A stretch of DNA of 64,000 nt from JBMNGO01 sp050949885 (GTDB lineage Bacteria > Bacillota > Syntrophomonadia > Syntrophomonadales > Syntrophomonadaceae): NCBI GenBank assembly GCA_050949885.1, contig JBMNGO010000008.1, forward strand, positions 180,402 through 244,401. The letters run 5' to 3'. Every line of letters begins with the position of its first letter. Positions within the stretch are counted from its first letter, which is position 1. A program made the position numbers and the translations under genes. Of the stretch, positions 32,548 through 40,721 are shown piece by piece. Under the pieces are notes generated by a model. It was not told the origin of the DNA. It searched no databases and saw only the letters and a program-made list of their open reading frames with translations.

Positions 32548-33435
32548 TTAAAGTTTGATATCGGTTCTGGGTTTCTTTTCTCCGGATGTGTAATCATACC
32601 AGCCTTTTCCGCTCTTGCGTCCTAAGTCCCCTGATACGACCAGTTTCTCCAGTGTCATGTTGGGACGCCATTTTGCGTCTTTGTACCCTTCATAAAGGGT
32701 TTTGGCTACGTTGAGGCCCAAATCCAGTCCTGTAAAGTCCATGAGTTCAAAGGGGCCCATGGGATGCCTTAATCCCAGTTTTAATGCTTTGTCTATGTCT
32801 TCGATACTGGCTACTCCTTCTTCCATGCAGGCAAAGGCTTCGTTCCGCAAGGCATTGTTGATACGGTTGACCAAAAATCCCGGTACGTCTTTTACCCGCA
32901 CGCTTTCTTTATCCAGCCGGGCTACTATTTCTTCCGTTACTTTGATGGTTTCTTCCGATGTTTTTATGCCCCTTATTACTTCCACCAGTTTCATTACCGG
33001 TACCGGGCTGAAGAAATGCATACCTATGAAACGGTCAGGGCGGTTCACCGCGGCCGCCAGTGTGGAAATGGGTATGGATGAGGTGTTGGAAGCAAAGATT
33101 ACTTCTGGACCGCATATACCATCCAGTTTGCCGAATATTTCTTTTTTGAGTTCCGGGTTTTCATATACTGCTTCAATGACAAAGTCTGCTTCTTTGCCAT
33201 CTTCCAGGCTTGTGCTCAAGGTTATCCGACCCAATATGAGGTCTTTTTGTTCAGCAGTTATTTTTTCTTTCTTAACACTCTTTTCCAGATTTTTTTTAAC
33301 AGTTCCCAAACCGCGCTCTACGGCTTCCTGATTCACGTCATTTAAAATTACCTGGTACCCTGCCTGAGCTGCTACCTGGGCAATTCCAGCCCCCATCATG
33401 CCCGCTCCGACTATCATTATTTTTGTGACTTGCAC
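32548..33435 (-). CDS. hbd: 3-hydroxybutyryl-CoA dehydrogenase (copy 2)
   Basis: A 295-residue paralogue of the 20759 gene with the same GAGMMGAGIA and HFFSPVPVMKLVEVIRG motifs. Residues 1-75 differ at many positions (DVNQEA, NLEKSVKKEKITAEQKDLILGR), but from SLEDGKEADFVIEAVYENP to the end only about six changes occur. The nucleotide sequence agrees: a block of about 600 bp is nearly identical while the 5' 230 bp has diverged, the mark of gene conversion. It follows tctA by 41 nt. Confidence 0.95.
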   Translation of the reverse strand: MQVTKIMIVGAGMMGAGIAQVAAQAGYQVILNDVNQEAVERGLGTVKKNLEKSVKKEKITAEQKDLILGRITLSTSLEDGKEADFVIEAVYENPELKKEIFGKLDGICGPEVIFASNTSSIPISTLAAAVNRPDRFIGMHFFSPVPVMKLVEVIRGIKTSEETIKVTEEIVARLDKESVRVKDVPGFLVNRINNALRNEAFACMEEGVASIEDIDKALKLGLRHPMGPFELMDFTGLDLGLNVAKTLYEGYKDAKWRPNMTLEKLVVSGDLGRKSGKGWYDYTSGEKKPRTDIKL

Positions 33436-33476
33436 TACATAACACCCCCTGATAAAGTCTATTATTTTGCCGTATC

Positions 33477-34979
33477 TTATGCTTCATCATCTACTATAGG
33501 GAGATTAGTTTCTTTAAGGTTATTGCGAATAATAAAGAACAACATTACTGCGGCGATGGCTAATATTCCAGCAGAAATTGGCTCGGTAACAAAAACCGAT
33601 GGATTTGCTCCCACCAGAGCCCGCCGGAAATTGGATTCAATAATGGGGCCTAAGATAAATCCCAATACAATGGGTGGCATACTAATGTCGAATTTGGATA
33701 ATATGTAACCCAGAATGCCTACAACTATCATCATCTTTACATCGAACAAGGAGTTGTTTGATGCATAACTTCCTGCCACGCACAGAACAATAATTATGGG
33801 CATTAATATGTAGTTGGGAACCTTCATAATGTACGGAAAGGTTTTGGCTCCAGCTACTCCCACAAAGAGCATAAACACATTGGCCCAAATCAGTATCCAA
33901 AGAATGGAAGCAATAATATCATAGTTGGTAGCCAACAACATGGGACCCGGGGTTAAGCCCTGGATCATCAATGCCCCCAGCATAACCGCGGTAATGGAAT
34001 CACCGGGAATTCCTAATGTCAATAAGGGAATCATGGCTCCGCCGGGTACAGCATTATTGGAAGATTCACAGGCGATAATTCCTTCTGCCGACCCTTTTCC
34101 GAACTCTTCAGGATGTTTAGAGTTGCGGCGCGCTTCCGTATAGCTCATCCAGGAGGCTATGGTGGGCCCAATACCGGGAAGAATTCCAATCCCGATGCCG
34201 ATTAATATACTTCTGACCAGAGTCCACTTGGCAACAATAAAATCGCGGACTTTAGGCAGAGCAGTATCCACCTTTAAAACTTTACCGACTACACCCAATT
34301 TGCCAAACTGACTCAAGACTTCCGGAATGGCAAATAGTCCTACCAAAGCCGGAATCAGTGCAATACCACCCATCATATCTACGTGGCCCATCGTAAACCT
34401 AGGAGTTCCGATAATTGGATCCATCCCAATCACTCCCAGCAGCATACCAATGGTAGCTCCTATCAAACCCTTGAGGATGGAGTTGCCGGAAATACCTGCA
34501 ACGCACAACAGGCCCAATATCCCTAAACTAAAGTATTCAGCAGCCCCGAACTTCAATGCCACTGTTCCCAACAAAGGCGCAATAAAGAGCAACGCAAAGG
34601 CTGATACAATTCCTCCAATAAAGGAGGATATAATGGATAACCCCAAAGCCAATCCGGCTTTGCCCTGCAAGGCCATGGGATAACCATCCAATGCTGTGGC
34701 AGCATTCCCCGGCGCGCCTGGAGTTTTTAACAAGATGGCAGGTATACTTCCTGCGTAAAACCCCCCACAATAAATACCAATTAGAAATCCAAAAGCGGTT
34801 TCAAATGACATCAAAAAAGTTATGGGGGTAAAAATGGCCACTGCCGTTAAAGCAGTCAGTCCGGGTATAGCTCCAAAAATTACCCCAACCATTACTCCCA
34901 GAAAGATCCAGGCTAGGGTTAAAGGTGTGGCAACCTGAATAAAAACCTCTGGAATAGTACTTAAAACATCGAGTAACAT
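33477..34979 (-). CDS. tctA: Tripartite tricarboxylate transporter, large permease (TctA)
   Basis: A 500-residue membrane protein with about 11-12 spans and the TctA signatures GAIPGLTALTAVAIFTPITF, YCGGFYAGSIPAILLKTPGAPGNAATALDGYPMA and GIGPTIASWMSYTEARRNSKHPEEFGKGSAEGIIACESSNNAVPGGAMIPLLTLGIPGD. With TctB and TctC it imports carboxylates using the ion gradient. I start at ATG 34979 after AGGGGGG; the longer frame to 35054 runs through a 24-bp repeat and is not needed. It is third gene of the tct operon and continues into hbd. Confidence 0.95.
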   Translation of the reverse strand: MLLDVLSTIPEVFIQVATPLTLAWIFLGVMVGVIFGAIPGLTALTAVAIFTPITFLMSFETAFGFLIGIYCGGFYAGSIPAILLKTPGAPGNAATALDGYPMALQGKAGLALGLSIISSFIGGIVSAFALLFIAPLLGTVALKFGAAEYFSLGILGLLCVAGISGNSILKGLIGATIGMLLGVIGMDPIIGTPRFTMGHVDMMGGIALIPALVGLFAIPEVLSQFGKLGVVGKVLKVDTALPKVRDFIVAKWTLVRSILIGIGIGILPGIGPTIASWMSYTEARRNSKHPEEFGKGSAEGIIACESSNNAVPGGAMIPLLTLGIPGDSITAVMLGALMIQGLTPGPMLLATNYDIIASILWILIWANVFMLFVGVAGAKTFPYIMKVPNYILMPIIIVLCVAGSYASNNSLFDVKMMIVVGILGYILSKFDISMPPIVLGFILGPIIESNFRRALVGANPSVFVTEPISAGILAIAAVMLFFIIRNNLKETNLPIVDDEA

Positions 34980-35004
34980 TCTATCCCCCCTAAATTGTTT
35001 CAAT

Positions 35005-35052
35005 AACAAGGCGGGAATTCCGATCCGCAACAAGGCGGGAATTCCGATCCGC
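35005..35052. repeat. Tandem pair of 24-bp repeats between tctB and tctA
   Basis: AACAAGGCGGGAATTCCGAT plus CCGC occurs twice in direct succession (35005-35028, 35029-35052). Each copy has a dyad CGGGAATTCCG. They fill most of the 96-nt gap and could modulate coupling between the small and large subunits; they might equally be slippage products. Confidence 0.85.
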
Positions 35053-35075
35053 ACCCATCTGGAACCTGTATTCGG

Positions 35076-35507
35076 CTACGGCAGCATTACCTGCAATACA
35101 TTTACAAATAGATAATACAAACCGAAAGCTACGACTACTGGTAGCACTACCAGATGCTGCACTTTGCGTTTTCCTACCGATAGCATCACCAGTACCAAAA
35201 ATGCAATGGTACCAATCTTAAATCCAACTAAACCCAAAGAAAAACAATATAAAACAGATAGAACTGCCGTAACGAATATCTGCTTGTTATTGAAAGTCGG
35301 CAGTGGGATCTTTTGGCTTCTTTTCATTGAATCATATATAAGCTTGACTGCACATATAGCCAAAACTGTAAAGAGAAGGGTCGGGAAAAACCCCGGACCA
35401 TATTGGCTAACGGAAGTACTGGAATCCTGAGTACCCGCATAAAACATTCCGGCTATAGAGAAGACCAAGAGTCCCGTTCCTAAAGCAAAATCCCGGTCAG
35501 CCATCAT
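35076..35507 (-). CDS. tctB: Tripartite tricarboxylate transporter, small permease (TctB)
   Basis: A 143-residue protein with four hydrophobic segments, the length and topology of TctB. Recognisable features are the N-terminal GTGLLVFSIAGMFYA, the loop GPGFFPTLL (conserved P/G near the first loop of TctB) and the C-terminal VVAFGLYYLFVNVLQVMLP. GGAGGTGAG precedes two adjacent ATG codons (35507 and 35504). It lies 49 nt behind tctC. Confidence 0.9.
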   Translation of the reverse strand: MMADRDFALGTGLLVFSIAGMFYAGTQDSSTSVSQYGPGFFPTLLFTVLAICAVKLIYDSMKRSQKIPLPTFNNKQIFVTAVLSVLYCFSLGLVGFKIGTIAFLVLVMLSVGKRKVQHLVVLPVVVAFGLYYLFVNVLQVMLP

Positions 35508-35556
35508 CTCACCTCCAATAAAGGGATATAGGCAAAGGCCTATATCCCCTGCTGTT

Positions 35557-36588
35557 CTAGTTAGCCTTTAACCCTAACTTGGCACTATATTCTTCATTAA
35601 AAGCAGCATATTCTTCTATACATTTAGCAAACTCTTCCGAACCCATGGGGCCTGCAATCAAAGACAGCTTATGCCAGGCATCTACCACAGCGGGATCTTT
35701 GGCTGCTTCCAGGAAGGCCGCCTCTAATATTTTGATTACCTCCGCCGGGGTCCCTTTGGGAGCCTGAATGCCGTACCATACGCTGGTGACAAAATCGTAA
35801 CCCTGTTCCTTAAAGGTAGGTTCATTAGGCATATATGTGGTTTCCCTTTCTTCCGCGGTTACTCCCAAAATTTTCACCGTATCATTTTGGAACTGGGCGT
35901 AGATTTCTGCAACGCCAACACAGGTAACATCTACTTTGTCACCAAGTAAGGCCGCTACTGCCGGCGCAGCTCCATCATAGGGAACGTGATTTATGCTTGC
36001 ACCCACCTTATCCGCAAAAGCAGCTACAGCAATATGGTGGCTGGTTCCAGCACCGGGAGTGCTAAATTTTACTTTGCCGGGGTTCGCTTTCATATACTCT
36101 ACCAGTTCGTCAAGGTTATTGATGCTGGAGTCCTTTTTAACTGCAAAGACAACGGGGATATTGGTGTTTCTTACCACTGGAATCAAATCCCCCACAGAAT
36201 ATCCGGGGTTTGAGGTGAAAGGCAGAAGGGTAATTGGACCGCTGGAGCCGTTCAATAGAGTATAGCCGTCCGGATTAGCCCTGGCTACTTCAGCTGCACC
36301 TACTGCACCGCCGCCGCCGGGACGGTTAACAACAACAATCGGTTGTCCCAGTATTTTGCTGGCAGCATCTGCCAAGGGTCTTGCACTAAGATCTGATGCG
36401 CCACCTGCAGAGTAGGGTACAATTAAGGTAATTGGCTTGGTGGGGAAATCAACCTTGGTTGGCTCCTCATTGCCGGCAGTTTGTCCTTCATCGGCCGGTT
36501 TTTCAGTACCACCGCACCCACATACAAATACCGTCATAATCAGTACAATCAGTAATAGGCCAATCGACTTCCTTGCTTTTTTACTCAT
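35557..36588 (-). CDS. tctC: Tripartite tricarboxylate transporter, substrate-binding lipoprotein (TctC/Bug family)
   Basis: A 343-residue extracytoplasmic receptor. A signal sequence ends in the lipobox FVCGC, followed by an acidic/Thr linker. The Bug fold is shown by FPTKPITLIVPYSAGGASDLSARPLADAASKILGQPIVVVNRPGGGGAVGAAEVARANPDGYTLL, where YSAGGASD forms the carboxylate-binding loop. The ligand is a carboxylate; family members bind citrate, glutamate, nicotinate and others. First gene of tctC-tctB-tctA-hbd-thl-thl, with a promoter and operator just upstream. Confidence 0.95.
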   Translation of the reverse strand: MSKKARKSIGLLLIVLIMTVFVCGCGGTEKPADEGQTAGNEEPTKVDFPTKPITLIVPYSAGGASDLSARPLADAASKILGQPIVVVNRPGGGGAVGAAEVARANPDGYTLLNGSSGPITLLPFTSNPGYSVGDLIPVVRNTNIPVVFAVKKDSSINNLDELVEYMKANPGKVKFSTPGAGTSHHIAVAAFADKVGASINHVPYDGAAPAVAALLGDKVDVTCVGVAEIYAQFQNDTVKILGVTAEERETTYMPNEPTFKEQGYDFVTSVWYGIQAPKGTPAEVIKILEAAFLEAAKDPAVVDAWHKLSLIAGPMGSEEFAKCIEEYAAFNEEYSAKLGLKAN

Positions 36589-36611
36589 CTCTTTACCTCC
36601 CCTTTATTAAC

Positions 36612-36660
36612 ATGAGACGGACGTTCGGTTCTATGTACTTTCACCCCCTTCTTTGGTCAA
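36612..36660 (-). promoter_or_regulatory. Promoter and operator variant of the tct-hbd-thl operon
   Basis: Minus strand: TTGACC (36655-36660), exactly 17 nt, TACATA (36632-36637), then ACCGAACGTCCGT (about 36617-36629), a variant of the CGAACGTTCG operator found at 22034 and 22207. The site lies at the expected transcription start, 30 nt before tctC. Confidence 0.65.
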
Positions 36661-36697
36661 AGAAAACCAGCCTCCATGGAGTACAGAAAGCTTGACC

Positions 36698-38050
36698 TTA
36701 GCTGAGCTTACTGGTCCTAGTCCAAAGATTAAGTTTTTTGGCTTCCTTGACTAATTCATCCCTAAATTCAGGAGCAGCCAGTGAGATTATCATTTCTGCT
36801 CTGTCCCACATGGATTTACCTTTAAGGTTAACCTTGCCATATTCCGTTACCAAGTAATTTACACACGGGCGAGGAGTGGTAACTACTGCCCCTGGGGTTA
36901 AGATCGGTTTTATCCTTGATACAACTTCTCCATTGGATTTTTCATATCGAGAATTTAAGCAAATAAAAGATTTGCCCTCTTTGGCATAATAAGCGCCGAT
37001 GGCAAATTCCAGTTGGCCACCCGATCCGCTGATAAGTCGAGTCCCTACTGACTCAGAACAAACCTGACCGGTTAAATCAACTTCGATACAATTATTTATG
37101 GAAACTGCCCGGTCATTCTGCATAATAATAGCGGGGTGATTAGTGTAGGAACAGGGGTACATAGCGAGCATAGGATTATTGTCAATAAATTCATATACTT
37201 CCTCTGAACCCAGAGCAAATGTATATACTATCTTACCTTTATCAATGTTTTTTCGTCGGCACGTTACTTTGCCGGCCAGAGTCATTTCCAGCATGGCGGT
37301 ATTAAACATCTCGGTGTGAATACCTAGATCCTTTAAATCAGACTGGGCAATCATACTGCCAATCAGATTGGGCATAGCTCCAATCCCCAGTTGAATACAA
37401 GCTCCGTCCCGGATTTCTTCCACAATATAATTAGCGATCCTTTGGTCGGCTTCATCAGGTGCGGGACTACTCAGAACCTCTGGCTTAAGGCTGGCCCGGG
37501 GATCCTCAACAATGTAGTCAACTTCCGAAATATGAACAGCTTCATCCCGTCCGCCTAAACACCTGGGCAGTTTGTCATTGACTTCCACCACAACTGTCTT
37601 AGCCACATCGCAGCAGGTTTTTAAAAAGGTACCTACCGGCCCAAAATTAAAATAACCGTGCTCATCCATAGGGCATACTGCCAGCATTGTCACATCTACC
37701 TGGCGGTAACCTCTCTCCATCCATTCTGAATTCTGGCCCAACATTGATGGAATATAAGTTCCAAAACCCTCTTCCACAAATTTCCTTTCCTGGGTACTAC
37801 AATGACCGCTCAAATACCTAAAATGTTCTCCTGAGCGGTCTGCTTCAAATATTTTAAAAGGCCTGTAACAAGTTGAACTATGTACCATAACATCAAATAG
37901 CTCATCTTTCCGTTTGGCCAATTCCTCATCTATTGCTACTGGTTTTGATTGCCCGTATCCAAATTCCAGCCAGTCCCCGGACTTTACCAATCTGGCAGCT
38001 TGTTCAGCCGTAATCAGTTTCTCTTTATATTCTGACAAATAATCCTTCAT
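36698..38050 (-). CDS. Class I acyl-CoA:acetate CoA-transferase (4-hydroxybutyrate/butyryl-CoA type)
   Basis: A 450-residue member of the acetyl-CoA hydrolase/transferase family. Features: WLEFGYGQSKPVAIDEELAKR near the start, GVATMP-equivalent QLGIGAMPNLIGSMI, the catalytic Glu in FALGSEEVYEFIDNNP, and the CoA-site SGSGGQLEFAIGAYYAKEGKSFICL. It moves CoA between a fatty acid and acetyl-CoA, activating butyrate or similar acids without ATP. ATG 38050 has GGAGGG 11 nt upstream; the frame to 38083 includes that site. Monocistronic, divergent from iclR, 110 nt upstream of the tctC start on the same strand. Confidence 0.93.
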   Translation of the reverse strand: MKDYLSEYKEKLITAEQAARLVKSGDWLEFGYGQSKPVAIDEELAKRKDELFDVMVHSSTCYRPFKIFEADRSGEHFRYLSGHCSTQERKFVEEGFGTYIPSMLGQNSEWMERGYRQVDVTMLAVCPMDEHGYFNFGPVGTFLKTCCDVAKTVVVEVNDKLPRCLGGRDEAVHISEVDYIVEDPRASLKPEVLSSPAPDEADQRIANYIVEEIRDGACIQLGIGAMPNLIGSMIAQSDLKDLGIHTEMFNTAMLEMTLAGKVTCRRKNIDKGKIVYTFALGSEEVYEFIDNNPMLAMYPCSYTNHPAIIMQNDRAVSINNCIEVDLTGQVCSESVGTRLISGSGGQLEFAIGAYYAKEGKSFICLNSRYEKSNGEVVSRIKPILTPGAVVTTPRPCVNYLVTEYGKVNLKGKSMWDRAEMIISLAAPEFRDELVKEAKKLNLWTRTSKLS

Positions 38051-38149
38051 TATCAGCGTTTCCCTCCTAAAGCAGTAATACAACTAATGAATTTTCCAAT
38101 AAGTCCAATAATACTTACTATGATAGAGGTTTAAAATAATCCGTTCTGC

Positions 38150-38209
38150 TATAATAAGGATGATAATTGTTTTGCCAACCTTAGATGTTCAGCCGAACTC
38201 TCAGGTTGG
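38150..38209 (-). promoter_or_regulatory. CoA-transferase promoter overlapped by a 35-bp palindrome
   Basis: Minus strand -35 TTGGCA (38173-38178), 17 nt, -10 ATTATA (38150-38155). The palindrome 38175-38209 has outer arms CCAACCT/AGGTTGG and inner arms GTTC/GAAC around AGCC, and its edge overlaps the -35. It could be the IclR operator. On the plus strand it is followed by TTTTTT, so a terminator function for a plus-strand transcript is the alternative. Confidence 0.55.
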
Positions 38210-38562
38210 TTTTTTATAAGCCTATCCACCTCCTGCCTAAATAACGCTCCTCCCGATTGTTCCATTGGTTAACACAATGTTTTATCTAATGGTACGTTTT
38301 TGTTAATTGTACTCCTTGTTACAGATATCTGGCAAAAACGATTTTTAGGTTCATTTGCAATTTGGGGCATATTATGTAACCATTCCTTTAAATTTCTTTT
38401 AAATACTGGCGATTTGTTATAATTCTATATTTTTAGTAAATAGTTTGGAATATATTTACTGACCTATTTACCCTTTTTTTATTAATAAGCAGTGGCGTAT
38501 TAAATAAACCCATTATTAATAATTATTAATAACCATTTTAGGGGAGATTTGTATTTTTACTG

Positions 38563-38591
38563 TTGACAAAAGACTAAGGATAAAATAAAGT
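38563..38591 (+). promoter_or_regulatory. iclR promoter
   Basis: TTGACA (38563-38568), 17-nt spacer, TAAAGT (38586-38591), about 25 nt before the GTG start. Confidence 0.65.
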
Positions 38592-38616
38592 TAGAAAGGG
38601 AAAATGGGGTGAAATT

Positions 38617-39378
38617 GTGGAAAGCGATAAAAAAGAAAGCTTTGCGGTTAGAACCCTAGAGCGGGGTACTGCTATTCTAGACGTTTTTATCCAGGAGAGA
38701 AGACCGCTTAGCGTAGCTGAGTTACATAGAATATTAAACCTCTCTCGATCAACTGTCTGGAGATTGGTAAAAGTCTTGGAAACGAATAAGTTTTTGGTTA
38801 AAAAGACTCATTCTGAACAGTACTGGCTCGGTTCCAAGGTGTTACAGTTGGCTGCTGTTTTTTCTGAACAATCAGAAATTTCTGCTCTGGCAACCCCCAT
38901 TCTACTCGATCTCAGAAATAGTACCAGGGAAACGGTACATTTGAATATCAGGGAAGAAAATGAACGTGTTTGCATATACTGTCTGGAAGGGTTTGAGCCG
39001 ATACGTTCCGGCAATCAAGAAGGTCAGCGATCGCCTCTTCACCTGGGAGCATCAGCCAAGGTGCTGCTAGCAGGAATGGATGACAATTCTATTAAGAAGT
39101 ATATAGACGATAAACATATGGACAGTTCCACAGCATCAGCCGTCTTGCGAGAAGTTGAGCAAATCAGACAACTGGGCTATTCTGCTTCCAGACAAGAACG
39201 TATTCCTGAAATGGTAGCCATTAGCGCACCGGTTAAAAATCCGGCGGGCCAAACGGTGGCGGCATTATCCCTCACAGGACCCATTACCCGGGAAAAGAGC
39301 ATTTTGGAAAACCACACTTCCAAGGTAATTGAGGCCGCCAAAAAATTATCTATTCAACTTGGATGTCTTTGTTTATAA
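38617..39378 (+). CDS. IclR-family transcriptional regulator
   Basis: A 253-residue regulator. The N-terminal winged helix VRTLERGTAILDVFIQERRPLSVAELHRILNLSRSTVWRLVKVLETNKFLVKK matches IclR. The effector domain includes RETVHLNIREENERVCIYCLEG, SPLHLGASAKVLLAG and GYSASRQERIPEMVAISAPVKNPAGQTVAALSLTGP. It is divergent from the CoA-transferase gene, which it probably controls together with itself. Effectors of the family are small carboxylates or aromatic acids. GTG start 38617 with GGGGTG upstream. Confidence 0.93.
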   Translation: MESDKKESFAVRTLERGTAILDVFIQERRPLSVAELHRILNLSRSTVWRLVKVLETNKFLVKKTHSEQYWLGSKVLQLAAVFSEQSEISALATPILLDLRNSTRETVHLNIREENERVCIYCLEGFEPIRSGNQEGQRSPLHLGASAKVLLAGMDDNSIKKYIDDKHMDSSTASAVLREVEQIRQLGYSASRQERIPEMVAISAPVKNPAGQTVAALSLTGPITREKSILENHTSKVIEAAKKLSIQLGCLCL

Positions 39379-39463
39379 TCTCAATTGACACCAATTGAAG
39401 CCCTTATTCGGTCAAGTAGTCGGTAATATAGATTTATTCCCGTTTATCATTGTTATCACGCAT

Positions 39464-39757
39464 TCACCTTAAATCATCGTCATCAAAGTGGAAGTGTTTT
39501 CTGGGATTATCCATTTCACGTACAACAGGCACTTCTACCAAAATTACATCCCGGCCAATTCTTACTATTTTATTCCACGGAACAATTATTTCCTCTTTCT
39601 TGCAAAAGAATCCAAACCCTCGCGTACGGCCGGGCAGAATCAGTGCTATCACCTTACCTCTGTCCAAATCTAAATCTATATCAATGATGTGCCCAAGTTT
39701 TTTACCGTCAAGTAGATTTACCACATCACGGGAACATAGCTCTGATATTTTAATCAT
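39464..39757 (-). CDS. YlmC/YmxH-family PRC-barrel sporulation protein
   Basis: A 97-residue PRC-barrel protein: KISELCSRDVVNLLDGKKLGHIIDIDLDLDRGKVIALILPGR, then EEIIVPWNKIVRIGRDVILVEV. This is the small YlmC/YmxH family found in spore formers, usually next to sigG or the ylm cluster. Function unknown. Here it lies at the boundary between the acyl-CoA island and codY, which helps to date the island as an insertion in a conserved order. Confidence 0.88.
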   Translation of the reverse strand: MIKISELCSRDVVNLLDGKKLGHIIDIDLDLDRGKVIALILPGRTRGFGFFCKKEEIIVPWNKIVRIGRDVILVEVPVVREMDNPRKHFHFDDDDLR

Positions 39758-39871
39758 TATCTCCTCCCACTCCTCCCAGGGAAAATTTTGTTTATATTTT
39801 CAATATATGAGAATATATAGCCAAAGTTTCCTCCCGATCAAAAACATAATACAGTTGTCCCAAAAAAGAAT

Positions 39872-39898
39872 AAGAGAAGCCTTTATAAAGCTTCTCTT
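39872..39898 (-). terminator. Rho-independent terminator of the topA-codY run
   Basis: Nine-pair stem AAGAGAAGC/GCTTCTCTT with a 9-nt loop. On the minus strand it lies 29 nt after the codY stop and is followed by ATTCTTTTTTG. Confidence 0.85.
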
Positions 39899-39926
39899 CC
39901 CTTGAGTCTATTCCAATGAAAAGATG

Positions 39927-40715
39927 TTATTTCTTCAGTTCTTCCAATAAATAATCATTCAAAACCTTTATATATGTACCTTTCATACCTAAAGACCGCG
40001 ATTCTATTACTCCAGCGCTTTCAATTTTTCGCAGTGCCGACACAATCACCGATCGGGTAATACCTGCCTTATCGGCAATCCTACTAGCTACTAAATGGCC
40101 TTCTTTTCCTTTGAGTTCAGCCATTATGTGGTCAATAGCCTCTTTTTCCGAATACGACAGAGTAGCCAAAGCAACCTGGACAGAAGCCTTTTTGCGGGCA
40201 GTTTCTTCGATCCTTTCAGAGCGCATGCGCATTATCTCATTGGCCACCACGATAGCACCGTACTCAGCCAGCAATATATCCTCATCATCAAATTCCCTGT
40301 CACTGCGAACCAAAATCAATGTTCCAACTCGGGTGGCACCACCATATACTGGGGTAATGGACCAAATCTTCTGGGAACAATCGCATTCGATGCCTTCCGG
40401 GTTGAAAATACATCTCCGTCCATCGGTTATAGTCATATTGGGTCTCGTCTCTAAAATGGTGTTGAGCTCTTGATTATAGCTTTCCGGAAACCTTTCGGAA
40501 TGACTTAGTAAAACCTTTAGTTTTGTGCACGGATCAGTATCACTGAATGCATAACCGCTGATTTGTCCTCTTCTCCCGACAATGAAAACCGTACAATCCA
40601 TTTGTTTAGAAATGACATCGGCTATCCAGAAAAAATCAACTGGGTTGCCTCTGATTTTTTGAAGTATTTTGTTTATTGCCCTTGATTTCTGCAACAGTGA
40701 TTCCTGCACTTGCAT
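39927..40715 (-). CDS. codY: GTP/branched-chain amino acid-sensing regulator CodY
   Basis: Global nutrient regulator of low-GC Gram-positives, 262 residues. The N-terminal GAF-type domain (LLQKSRAINKILQKIRGNPVDFFWIADVISKQMDCTVFIVGRRG) and the C-terminal winged helix VASRIADKAGITRSVIVSALRKIESAGVIESRSLGMKGTYIKVLND are diagnostic. It follows hslU by 6 nt in the classical order xerC-hslV-hslU-codY. Confidence 0.96.
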   Translation of the reverse strand: MQVQESLLQKSRAINKILQKIRGNPVDFFWIADVISKQMDCTVFIVGRRGQISGYAFSDTDPCTKLKVLLSHSERFPESYNQELNTILETRPNMTITDGRRCIFNPEGIECDCSQKIWSITPVYGGATRVGTLILVRSDREFDDEDILLAEYGAIVVANEIMRMRSERIEETARKKASVQVALATLSYSEKEAIDHIMAELKGKEGHLVASRIADKAGITRSVIVSALRKIESAGVIESRSLGMKGTYIKVLNDYLLEELKK

Positions 40716-40721
40716 AACCTC

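Larger units (their letters stand above)
38051..38616. other. Divergent regulatory region between the CoA-transferase gene and iclR
   Basis: 566 AT-rich bases with no gene. It contains the CoA-transferase promoter with overlapping palindrome (38150-38209) and the iclR promoter (38563-38591). Several short A/T tracts around 38440-38540 could bend DNA; nothing else is recognisable. Confidence 0.6.
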
